DNA from: Stagnimonas sp965279705
GTDB lineage: Bacteria > Pseudomonadota > Gammaproteobacteria > Nevskiales > Nevskiaceae
Direction: 5' to 3'
Length of the DNA stretch: 64,000 nt
NCBI GenBank assembly: GCA_965279705.1
Contig: OZ257257.1
Location: forward strand, 1,550,001 to 1,614,000
This document shows positions 1-7,827 of this stretch, in pieces (the first letter of the stretch is position 1; every line of letters starts with the position of its first letter). The notes under the pieces were generated by a model. The model made no database searches, had not been told where the DNA came from, and saw only the letters and a program-made list of their open reading frames with translations. Both the position numbers and the translations under genes were made by a program.

Positions 1-34
1 CATTCTTTTGACGCATTAACAAGGGAGAAGAACC

Positions 35-493
35 ATGAAAGTTCTCGTCACCGAATACCTGCGCATCAACCTCGACACCGAGCAGTGGGAGTGCCGCCGC
101 TGCAACAAGCAGCACGGCAGCGCGCGCGAAAACTACAAGAAGGGCCTGCTCGTTCACGATCGCGATCCGCGCGAAGTGCACAAGCCGCTGCTCGATACCA
201 AGCTCTACGAGCGCACCTATTCGCCCGACCCGGAGTGGTGCCGAATCCTCGAGTACTACTGCCCCGACTGCGGCACGATGGTGGAGGCCGAGTACCTGCC
301 GCCAGGCCATCCGCCGCTGCACGATATCGAGCTCGACATCGACGCGCTCAAGTTGCAGTGGAAAGACCGCAAGGAAGTCACCGAACCCGTTATCGGCCCT
401 GATCTCGCCGCCGAGAAGGTTCGCCACGGCCGTGCCCTGCATGCCGAGGCGCATGGTCATGGCCACGACCACAGCCACGGCCACAAGCACTAA
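35..493 (+). CDS. Ketone carboxylase gamma (small, zinc) subunit
   Basis: A 152-aa protein of the acetone carboxylase gamma family, the small metal-binding subunit of ATP-dependent ketone carboxylases. Two Cys pairs, CRRC near residues 20-23 and CPDC near residues 76-79, fit the zinc site of this family. The last ~17 residues are a His-rich tail (HGHGHDHSHGHKH) not expected in the core fold. The start has a good Shine-Dalgarno (aagggag) 8 nt upstream. It lies 12 bp before the HyuA-type subunit and is the first gene of the run. Acetone (Acx) versus acetophenone (Apc) type cannot be settled by eye; the acetoacetyl-CoA-synthetase-type ligase downstream fits acetone, but Apc operons also carry a related ligase. 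Confidence 0.85.
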   Translation: MKVLVTEYLRINLDTEQWECRRCNKQHGSARENYKKGLLVHDRDPREVHKPLLDTKLYERTYSPDPEWCRILEYYCPDCGTMVEAEYLPPGHPPLHDIELDIDALKLQWKDRKEVTEPVIGPDLAAEKVRHGRALHAEAHGHGHDHSHGHKH

Positions 494-505
494 GGCGCAC
501 CGACC

Positions 506-2635
506 ATGAAACGAGTTTCCGTAGACATTGGCGGCACCTTCACCGACTGCTTCGTCGCCTGGGACAACCAGTACATCGAGGGCAAGGCCCTCACTACGCA
601 TCACAACCTCGCACTCGGCTTCAACGAGGCGCTCGCCAACGCCTGCGAGCAGATCAATGTGCCGGTCGCGCAACTGCTCTCGCAGGTGGATTCGGTGCGT
701 TACTCCACAACGCTCGGCACCAATGCCCTGATCGAACGCAAGGGCCCTCGCGTGGGCGCCTTGGTGACCAGCGGCTTCAAGAGCACCATCCCGCTGTCGC
801 GTGCGCGCGGCTACGGCGAGGGCCTGCCAGAGCATGAGCAGATGGACATCCCCAACGCGCAGCGGCCCAAGGCGATCGTACCGATCCCGATGATCCGCGA
901 AGTGCGCGAGCGGGTGGATTACCTCGGTGCGATCTTCTGGGAGCTGGACGAGGACGACGTGCGCCTGCGCATCCGCGAGCTGGTGGATGCCGGTGCCGAA
1001 GCACTGGTGGTGGTGTTCACCAACAGCGTGGTCAATCCGCAGAACGAGCTGCGCGTGCGCGAGATCTTCCTGGAGGAATATCCAGCGCATCTCTTGGGTG
1101 CGATCCCCATGCTGCTGTCGCACCAGGTCGCCGGCCGCAAGGGCGAATACGCGCGCGGCATGTCGACGATCATGGATGCCTTTCTGCACCAGACCATGTA
1201 CCACGGCCTCGGCACGCTCGAACTCAACCTGCGCGCGCAAGGTTACGACAAGCCGATGCTGGTCAGCCACAACTCTGGCGGTATGGCGCAGCTCAATTCC
1301 ACCGATGCGCTGCAGACCGTGCACTCCGGGCCGGTTTCGGGGGTGGCGGCCAGCGAGCATCTCGCCGCCGCCGCCGAACTCGGCAATGTGGTTGCCACTG
1401 ATATGGGCGGCACCAGCTTCGATATCGGCATCGTCGATCAGGGCGGCGTGAAGCACTACGACTTCAACCCCGTGATCGACCGCTGGCTGGTGTCGATCCC
1501 GATGGTGCATCTGGTCACTCTCGGCGCGGGTGGCGGGTCTATTGCACGCTTCGACCGCATGTTCAATGCGCTGGAAATCGGCCCGCAGTCCGCCGGCTCC
1601 GATCCGGGCCCTGCCTGCTACGACCGTGGTGGCATGAAGCCGACCGTGACCGATGCCGACCTGGTGCTCGGCTATCTCGACCCTAAGAACTACGCGAGCG
1701 GCCGTATCCCGCTCAACCCCAAGCGCGCGAAGCAGGCGATTGAAGACACGCTCTGCGACGCGCTGGACATGAACCTTGCCGAGACTGCGAAGCTCATCAA
1801 GCGCAACGTCGATGCGCATATGGCCAACGGCATTGCCACCGAGCTGCGCACGCGCGGCTATGAGCCTAAGGATTTCACCATCCTCGCCTACGGCGGCAAC
1901 GGCCCGCTGCACGCCTGCGGCATCGCCAATGCGCTGGGCGTGAGCAAGATTCTCGCCCCGCCATATGCGTCCACTTTCTCGGCCTGCGGTGCCGGCAACG
2001 TCAACCAGATGCACATCCACGAGATGAGCACCTGGACGGTGCTGTTCAACCCTGCTCTGAAGAGCTTCTTCCACGACTACGAAGGCTTCAACCGCAATGT
2101 CGAAGAGCTTGAACGTCGCGGCCGTGAGGACCTGCTGCGCCAGGGCATGACGGCCGACCAGATCAACTACCGGCTCGAACTCGACATGCGCTACGGCAAC
2201 CAGCGCGTGCAGACCGCCGTGGTGACCGAGCTGAACCGCCTGCACAAGCAGAGCGATGTGCTGACGCTGATGGACCAGTTCCATCACAGCTACGGCACCC
2301 GCTTTGGCGAAGGCAGCCAGTCGCCCGAGACCGGCGTGCGCATCAACACCGTGCGCGTCTGCGCTTACGTCGAGCAGCCGAAGGTGAAGTTCGCCAAGCT
2401 GAAACTCAGCGACAAACCGCTTACGCCACCCGCGCCGGTGAGCACTCGCGATTGCCATTTCGTCGGCCACGACAAGGCCATCGCCACGCCGGTGTATGGC
2501 GAGGATGCGCTGGCGGAGGGTACTGCCATCCCCGGCCCCGCACTGGTCACCACGCGCGCCACCACCTACCTCGTCGAGCCGGGCTGGGTGTTCCACGCCG
2601 CCGCCCAGCGCGGGGTGTGGTTCCTCAAGGCCTAA
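506..2635 (+). CDS. Ketone carboxylase beta subunit, hydantoinase A/oxoprolinase family
   Basis: A 709-aa HyuA-type ATPase subunit. The N-terminus shows the phosphate-binding DIGGTFTD motif (residues ~7-14), a second nucleotide motif TDMGGTSFDIG near residue 298 and a glycine-rich AYGGNGPLHA near residue 462, the acetate/sugar-kinase-like actin fold used by N-methylhydantoinases and ketone carboxylases. The length is close to that of acetone carboxylase beta subunits (~717 aa). Adjacency to a gamma-type small subunit and a HyuB subunit separates it from hydantoinase or 5-oxoprolinase, which lack the small subunit. Its likely role is to activate the ketone enolate and bicarbonate with ATP in the cytoplasm. 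AcxA-like is the best guess; an Apc-like substrate range is possible. Confidence 0.88.
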   Translation: MKRVSVDIGGTFTDCFVAWDNQYIEGKALTTHHNLALGFNEALANACEQINVPVAQLLSQVDSVRYSTTLGTNALIERKGPRVGALVTSGFKSTIPLSRARGYGEGLPEHEQMDIPNAQRPKAIVPIPMIREVRERVDYLGAIFWELDEDDVRLRIRELVDAGAEALVVVFTNSVVNPQNELRVREIFLEEYPAHLLGAIPMLLSHQVAGRKGEYARGMSTIMDAFLHQTMYHGLGTLELNLRAQGYDKPMLVSHNSGGMAQLNSTDALQTVHSGPVSGVAASEHLAAAAELGNVVATDMGGTSFDIGIVDQGGVKHYDFNPVIDRWLVSIPMVHLVTLGAGGGSIARFDRMFNALEIGPQSAGSDPGPACYDRGGMKPTVTDADLVLGYLDPKNYASGRIPLNPKRAKQAIEDTLCDALDMNLAETAKLIKRNVDAHMANGIATELRTRGYEPKDFTILAYGGNGPLHACGIANALGVSKILAPPYASTFSACGAGNVNQMHIHEMSTWTVLFNPALKSFFHDYEGFNRNVEELERRGREDLLRQGMTADQINYRLELDMRYGNQRVQTAVVTELNRLHKQSDVLTLMDQFHHSYGTRFGEGSQSPETGVRINTVRVCAYVEQPKVKFAKLKLSDKPLTPPAPVSTRDCHFVGHDKAIATPVYGEDALAEGTAIPGPALVTTRATTYLVEPGWVFHAAAQRGVWFLKA

Positions 2636-2647
2636 GGAGAAAACACA

Positions 2648-4933
2648 ATGAACGATCACAAAATCTCGAAAGAAGATCAGGGCCTGCTCGACAAGTTTCT
2701 GGCCGACAACACCATGTTCCTCGGGCCAGACCCCGAGATCATGCGCAACCACCGCGTCACGCCTCGCTCGGCCGCCGAAGAAGAAATCCTGTCGCGCGGC
2801 TTCGATGTGCACCAGGCACATCACATCCGCGGGCTGATCAACTCGGCGCTGTCGGAGACCTTCACCATGGTCAACCAGATGGGTGCGGCACCCGGTGCCA
2901 AGTGGGGCGATCTGGTCACTGCCATCTACACCGCCGAAGGCAATCTCGCGATGATCGCGCCGCACGGCATCATCACCTTCGCCGCCTGCGCCTTCTACCC
3001 GATCCGCTTCATCATCAAAAACTGGGTCAAGGACCCGACCGTCGGCGTGAAGGACGGCGACGGCTTCATCCACAACGACGCCCGCTACGGCGGGGTGCAC
3101 AACACCGACCAGTCGATGATGATGCCGCTGTTCTACAAGGGCGAGCTGGTGTGCTGGCTGTCGTCCACCGTGCACGAGGGCGAGAATGGTGCCTGCGAAC
3201 CGGGCGGCTTGCCGGCGGCAGCCGAGAGCAAGTACGACGAGGGCATCAAGATGTCGCCCTTCAAGGTGGTCGAGAACTTCCAGCTCAAGCGCGATCTCGT
3301 CACCTTTCTGCAGAACTCTGTGCGCGACCCCAAGCTGCAGCTGGAAGACATGAAGGTGAAGCTGCATGCGGTGATCCGCCTGCGCGACCGCATTGTGTCG
3401 ATCCTCGACCAGTTTGGCCGCGACGCGCTGTTCGGCACCATGCGCATGCACCTCGAAGACTCGGAGGCCGAAGTGCGCCGCCGCATCCGCGAGTTGCCGG
3501 ATGGCACCACGCGCGTGTTGCAGTTCATGGACTCGTCGCTGCGCGAGAACGTGATGCAGAAAATCTCGCTGGCGATCACGGTCAAGGGCGAGCGGATGAC
3601 GCTCGACTTCCGTGGCACCGCGCCGCAGTTCATGAATCGCAGCGTCAACACCAATCTGGCCTCGTTCAAGGCCGCACTCGCCACCGGCCTGCTGCAAAAC
3701 ATCTGGCCCGATCTGCCGCACACGATGGCAGTGCTATCGCCGATCGACGTCATCACTGATCGCAATTCCATCGTCGATGCCGAAGGCGAGATGCCGCAGG
3801 CCATGAGCCTGATGCCGCTGTTCAAGGCCTGTGTCTGCTGGACGCTGCCGATGGCGAAGTTCAACTACAGCCTGCCGAAGCGCTACTCCGCCATCATCGC
3901 CTCGCAGTACGACCAGGCCGCGACCTTCATCTACGGCGGCCTGACCCAGCACGGCGACGTCACCGGCAATTTCTGCGCCGATATCAACGGCATGGGGCAA
4001 GGCGCGCGCAGCCATGCCGACGGTGAGCATTCGGTGTCACCCGTATTCGGCTTCATGGCCGACTCCGGCGAGCACGAGATCAACGAGGAAGACACGCCGA
4101 TCATCCGCCTCGGTGCGCAGCGCATCGCCAAGGATCGCGTCGGCTGGGGCAAGTATCGCGGCGGCATGGGCTATGAGCAGATCGCAACCAGTCGCGGCTC
4201 GCCGTACTGGGGCTTCATGACCGGCTGCGAAGGCAGCAAATTTCCGTCCGCACAGGGCCTGTTCGGCGGCTACAGCTGCCCGAGCTATCAGCTGATGAAG
4301 ATCAAGGGCATCAACATCTTCGAGGAGCTGAAGAAGAACCCGAAAGTGGTCGAGGCCTTCGACATCATCAAGCTGATGAACGAGCGGCCCATCCAGGGTG
4401 GCCAGTACAGCAGCAACGACATGGGCATGACTTTCGAGATCTGCTCGGAAGGCGAGATCTACATGATCTGCCAGGGCTCGGGCGGCGGTTATGGCGACGT
4501 CATCGAGCGCGACCCGGCACTGGTGATGAAGGATCTCGCCGAAGACCTCATCGGACACGAGAATGCCCACGACATCTACCAAGTGGTGTACGACGAGAAG
4601 ACCCTCATCGTCGACGTTGAAGCCACCAACAAGATGCGCGCCGATTACCGCAAGGCGCGCATCGCCCGCGGCAAACCCTTCGAGCAGTTCTGCAAGGAAT
4701 GGGTGACGCCGGAACCGCCCAGGCACCTGCCGTACATGGGCAGCTGGAACGACAACACTGAAATCTTCGCTAACAACCCGGCGATCGGCATGTTCACCAA
4801 GATGCCGGCGACGGAAATGACCGGCGTGTTCATGCCTAATCCCAAGGATTTGCAGATCGCCAAATTGCAAGCCGAACTGGCGGCAACGAAGTCCGCGTTG
4901 AACGATTGTCAGCAGAGCGCAGCAAAAAAATAA
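2648..4933 (+). CDS. Ketone carboxylase alpha subunit, hydantoinase B/oxoprolinase family
   Basis: A 761-aa HyuB-type subunit, expected to hold the carboxylation active site; in acetone carboxylase this subunit binds manganese. The length matches acetone carboxylase alpha (~776 aa). The central region has the family's Gly- and His-rich stretches (for example FGTMRMHLEDSE, and HGDVTGNFCADINGMGQG near residues 435-452). The C-terminus ends in a short Lys/Ala-rich helix. The start is well supported by aaggag 7 nt upstream. It is 12 bp after the beta subunit and 25 bp before the first dehydrogenase, so the three carboxylase subunits should be co-translated. Gene order gamma-beta-alpha differs from the classical acxABC order (beta-alpha-gamma). 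Confidence 0.88.
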   Translation: MNDHKISKEDQGLLDKFLADNTMFLGPDPEIMRNHRVTPRSAAEEEILSRGFDVHQAHHIRGLINSALSETFTMVNQMGAAPGAKWGDLVTAIYTAEGNLAMIAPHGIITFAACAFYPIRFIIKNWVKDPTVGVKDGDGFIHNDARYGGVHNTDQSMMMPLFYKGELVCWLSSTVHEGENGACEPGGLPAAAESKYDEGIKMSPFKVVENFQLKRDLVTFLQNSVRDPKLQLEDMKVKLHAVIRLRDRIVSILDQFGRDALFGTMRMHLEDSEAEVRRRIRELPDGTTRVLQFMDSSLRENVMQKISLAITVKGERMTLDFRGTAPQFMNRSVNTNLASFKAALATGLLQNIWPDLPHTMAVLSPIDVITDRNSIVDAEGEMPQAMSLMPLFKACVCWTLPMAKFNYSLPKRYSAIIASQYDQAATFIYGGLTQHGDVTGNFCADINGMGQGARSHADGEHSVSPVFGFMADSGEHEINEEDTPIIRLGAQRIAKDRVGWGKYRGGMGYEQIATSRGSPYWGFMTGCEGSKFPSAQGLFGGYSCPSYQLMKIKGINIFEELKKNPKVVEAFDIIKLMNERPIQGGQYSSNDMGMTFEICSEGEIYMICQGSGGGYGDVIERDPALVMKDLAEDLIGHENAHDIYQVVYDEKTLIVDVEATNKMRADYRKARIARGKPFEQFCKEWVTPEPPRHLPYMGSWNDNTEIFANNPAIGMFTKMPATEMTGVFMPNPKDLQIAKLQAELAATKSALNDCQQSAAKK

Positions 4934-4958
4934 AACAAGAAGTTGTGGAGGAGAGACT

Positions 4959-5774
4959 ATGTTCGATTACCAGAAGGCAACCCGCCTCGATGGCAAGGCG
5001 GCACTCGTCAGTGGCGGTGCCAGTGGCATCGGTGCAGAGACGGCGCGCGCGTTTGCGCAGATGGGTGCAAGCGTGCTCATCACCGACATCAACGATACGG
5101 CGGGCAAGGCGACGGTCGATGCCATCCAGAAAGCCGGGGGGCGGGCCGAGTTCTTCAAGCACGACGTCACCGTTGAAGCGCAGTGGGAGGCCGCGACGGC
5201 GGCTGTCGTCAAGCACTTCGGCGGCTACGACATCCTGCTCAACAACGCCGGCATCGAGACCGCGGCCATGCTCAGCCAGTGCACGCTGGAGGACTTCAGC
5301 CGCGTCATGCAGGTCAACGTCAACGGTGTGTTCCTGGGCCTGAAGCACGCGGTGCGGGCAATGAGCCCCGGCGGTGCGGCGGGCAAGGGCGGTTCGATCA
5401 TCAATCTCTCTTCGGTGGCCGGCCTCATCGGTACCACCGGCCACATCGCGTACCACACCAGCAAAGGCGCGGTGCGGCTGATGAGCAAGGCGGCGGCGGT
5501 GGAGTGCGCACAGCTCGGCACCGGCATTCGCGTCAACTCCGTGCACCCGGCCATCGTGCGCACCGAGATGGGCGACAACTTCATCAAGCATGCGGTGGAC
5601 TTGGGCCTCGTGCCCGATGTCGCCACTGCCGAAGCCGCTTTTTCTGCTGGTCATCTGCTGGGCTTCGGTAAGCCCTCGGATGTGGCCAGCGCGGTGCTGT
5701 ATCTGGCCTCCGATGCCGCGCGCTGGATCACCGGCACCGAGCTGGTGGTCGATGGCGGCTACACCGCCGTCTAG
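4959..5774 (+). CDS. Short-chain dehydrogenase/reductase (first of two)
   Basis: A 271-aa classical SDR. Visible motifs are the NAD(P)-binding GGASGIG near residue 20, an acidic D after strand 2 (LITDIND) favouring NAD+, the NNAG motif near residue 93 and the catalytic YHTSK near residue 165. The start has a strong ribosome site (gtggaggag). Between the ketone carboxylase and a beta-keto acid CoA ligase, the natural role is oxidation of a secondary alcohol to the ketone, as 1-phenylethanol dehydrogenase does in the anaerobic ethylbenzene pathway. A 3-hydroxyacyl or 3-hydroxybutyrate dehydrogenase role is possible. The substrate is not determined from sequence. Confidence 0.85.
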   Translation: MFDYQKATRLDGKAALVSGGASGIGAETARAFAQMGASVLITDINDTAGKATVDAIQKAGGRAEFFKHDVTVEAQWEAATAAVVKHFGGYDILLNNAGIETAAMLSQCTLEDFSRVMQVNVNGVFLGLKHAVRAMSPGGAAGKGGSIINLSSVAGLIGTTGHIAYHTSKGAVRLMSKAAAVECAQLGTGIRVNSVHPAIVRTEMGDNFIKHAVDLGLVPDVATAEAAFSAGHLLGFGKPSDVASAVLYLASDAARWITGTELVVDGGYTAV

Positions 5775-5784
5775 GGCCGCGACC

Positions 5785-6558
5785 ATGACTGGAAGAGTGC
5801 AGGACAAGGTGTGCCTCGTCACTGGCGGCGCGCGGGGCCTGGGCCTCGCCGCAGCCGAGCGGCTGCTGGCTGAAGGTGCGAAGGTGCTATTGACCGATGT
5901 CGATGAGGCGGCTGGTGCGCAGCAATGCGAGCGGCTCCAGGCCGCCGGTCATGTGGTGGCGTTCGCGCGGCATGACGTCACCGATGCCACGCAGTGGACG
6001 CGCGTGCTCGATGCCGTCATCGCGCAGTGGGGCCGGCTCGACGTGCTGGTCAACAATGCGGGTGTTGGGTCTTTCCAGAGCATCGACACTGAGAGCTTCG
6101 AGGGCTGGCGTCGCACGCTGTCGATCAATCTCGATGCGGTATTTCTCGGCATCCAGCAGGCGGTGCCGCGTATGCGGGGCAGCGGCGGCTCGATCATCAA
6201 CATGGCGTCCATCGAAGGGCTGGTGGGCGAGGCGGTGCTGCCGGCCTACAACGCCAGCAAGGGCGGCGTGCGGCTGCTGAGCAAGTCGGCGGCCATCCAC
6301 TGCGCGCGCAGCGGCTATAACATTCGCGTCAACAGCGTCTGCCCTGGCTTTGCGGCGACCGAGATGGTCGCCAATGCGCTGGCGTCGCTGGCACCCGAGA
6401 CTGCCCAGAGCTTTGCAGCGGCCACGCTCGCGCGTATCCCCATGGGTCGCTTCGCCGAGCCGGTGGAGATCGCCAACGCCGTGTTGTTTCTCGCCTCGGA
6501 TGAAGCGAGTTACATCACCGGCAGCGATCTCGTGGTCGATGGCGGGCTGACAGCCTGA
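5785..6558 (+). CDS. Short-chain dehydrogenase/reductase (second of two)
   Basis: A 257-aa classical SDR starting at the ATG at 5785, 11 bp after the preceding SDR stop; the longer open frame upstream only overlaps the first SDR. It has GGARGLG near residue 15, NNAG near residue 90 and catalytic YNASK near residue 155. It resembles its neighbour in architecture (both end in a conserved WITG/YITG...VVDGG segment), so the pair may be an old duplication with divided substrate or stereospecificity, such as (R)- versus (S)-alcohols. The stop overlaps the next start (TGATG), which indicates translational coupling. Confidence 0.85.
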   Translation: MTGRVQDKVCLVTGGARGLGLAAAERLLAEGAKVLLTDVDEAAGAQQCERLQAAGHVVAFARHDVTDATQWTRVLDAVIAQWGRLDVLVNNAGVGSFQSIDTESFEGWRRTLSINLDAVFLGIQQAVPRMRGSGGSIINMASIEGLVGEAVLPAYNASKGGVRLLSKSAAIHCARSGYNIRVNSVCPGFAATEMVANALASLAPETAQSFAAATLARIPMGRFAEPVEIANAVLFLASDEASYITGSDLVVDGGLTA

Positions 6559-7349
6559 TGCCCGCCTTTCTCGACCTGCTGCGCAACAAGCCAAATGTGC
6601 TTTGGCTCGACAGCCACGCCTACTGCGCCAAGCTGCTTGCCGGGGGTGAAGCGCCGTGGCTCGATGCCGCCGCATTCGTCGGCTGGCAGCGCAAGGCGCA
6701 CGGCCTGCTGAAGGCCGATGTGGTGAGCTTGCCGATAGCAGCGGTGATTGAAGCCTGGCTCTCCGCGCACCCCGCACTGCGTGAGGAAATGGCTGCCAAG
6801 TCGCGCGCGACGTTTGCACTGCGCACGCTACTTGCCGATGAGCCGCTACGGGCGCATCTGCTGGAACTCGTGCTGGGCTTGCGTGCGGGCATTACAGGCT
6901 TGCCGCTTGCACTTGTGCTGCCCGCACCGCGTGCCTGGGTGCGCATCGCCTACATGCAGGCGCACGGTGTGAGCACCGATGCCGGTGAGGACGAAGCCGA
7001 CTCGGCCTCTGTCTACATCGCTGATTTTCTGCGCGCCTTCGGTGAGGCTGGCGTCGATGCCCTGCTGCTGCAAGACCTTGAAGACGGTGCCGGCTGCCAG
7101 AGCCTGCTCAACGTCGCCGCGCACTACCGCTGGGATGTCGGCATGCAGGGCGCAACCAGCGCGGTGCCCGCAGGCACGGCCTTCGCTATCGCCGAAGCAC
7201 CGATACCAGACATGCCCACCGGCATCGCGCTGACGGATGCATTCTGGCGGGGCGAGCTGCCCGCGGCCACTGCCGCGTTCTATTACGCGCGCATCCCGGT
7301 CGCTGCCCAACCCGAGGCGGTACTCGAACGCCTCGCCACACTGAGGTGA
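6558..7349 (+). CDS. Unrecognised conserved-looking protein in the ketone cluster
   Basis: A 263-aa soluble protein with no signal peptide or membrane segment. I do not recognise a family. The middle reads LALVLPAPRAWVRI, then SASVYIADFLRAFGEAG and VDALLLQDLEDG, which has the feel of a TIM-barrel strand-helix pattern such as uroporphyrinogen-decarboxylase-like proteins, but no catalytic motif can be named. The start overlaps the SDR stop and the end is 4 bp before the DUF3237 gene, so it is firmly part of the operon. Codon use is like the neighbours. A role in ketone carboxylase maturation or in handling the beta-keto acid is only a guess from context. Confidence 0.65.
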   Translation: MPAFLDLLRNKPNVLWLDSHAYCAKLLAGGEAPWLDAAAFVGWQRKAHGLLKADVVSLPIAAVIEAWLSAHPALREEMAAKSRATFALRTLLADEPLRAHLLELVLGLRAGITGLPLALVLPAPRAWVRIAYMQAHGVSTDAGEDEADSASVYIADFLRAFGEAGVDALLLQDLEDGAGCQSLLNVAAHYRWDVGMQGATSAVPAGTAFAIAEAPIPDMPTGIALTDAFWRGELPAATAAFYYARIPVAAQPEAVLERLATLR

Positions 7350-7353
7350 GGCC

Positions 7354-7815
7354 ATGTATCCCCTGAGCAGCCTGCACTTGTTTGCCTACACCGCGAGCCT
7401 GCAAGCACCGCCTGAAGTGATCGGCCCGGTACCCGAGGGTATTCGCAGCACGTTCTATATCACCGGGGGTGTGCTGCTGGGCCCGCGGCTGAAAGGCAAG
7501 ATGCTCGGCGCAGGTGCCGACTGGGCGCTGATCCGCAGCGATGGCCTGCTGGAACTCGATGTGCGCGGCACGCTGCAAACCGATGATGGCGCACTGATTT
7601 ACGTGCGCTACACGGGCCTGGGCGATCTGGGCATGAACGGCTACGAGAAGTTCTTGGACGGCCAGTTGCCGTCCCGTCTGTCGCTCACCACTACGCCAGT
7701 ATTCCGCACCGCCCACCCGGATTACCAGTGGCTGCATCGCGCCGTCTGTGTCGGCGTGGGCGAGGCCGATCTCGAAAAGTTCACCGTCAGCTACGACGTC
7801 TACGCCTTGAGTTAG
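7354..7815 (+). CDS. DUF3237 family protein
   Basis: A 153-aa protein resembling DUF3237 proteins, small beta-barrel proteins of unknown function. Typical features are the YITGG segment near residue 35, GPRLKGKMLGAGADWALIRSDG, then DVRGTLQTDDGALIYVRYTG and a C-terminal FRTAHPDYQWLHRA motif. DUF3237 genes often sit in catabolic clusters for aromatic or ketone substrates, and one here between the SDRs and the CoA ligase fits that. It is translated with a short 4-bp gap from the preceding gene and 12 bp before the ligase. No catalytic role is established. Confidence 0.8.
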   Translation: MYPLSSLHLFAYTASLQAPPEVIGPVPEGIRSTFYITGGVLLGPRLKGKMLGAGADWALIRSDGLLELDVRGTLQTDDGALIYVRYTGLGDLGMNGYEKFLDGQLPSRLSLTTTPVFRTAHPDYQWLHRAVCVGVGEADLEKFTVSYDVYALS

Positions 7816-7827
7816 GGGAGCAATGAA

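Noticed and set aside
2452..3759. A 435-codon plus-strand frame across the beta/alpha carboxylase junction
   Set aside because: It overlaps two well-supported subunit genes and has an Arg/His-rich random composition.
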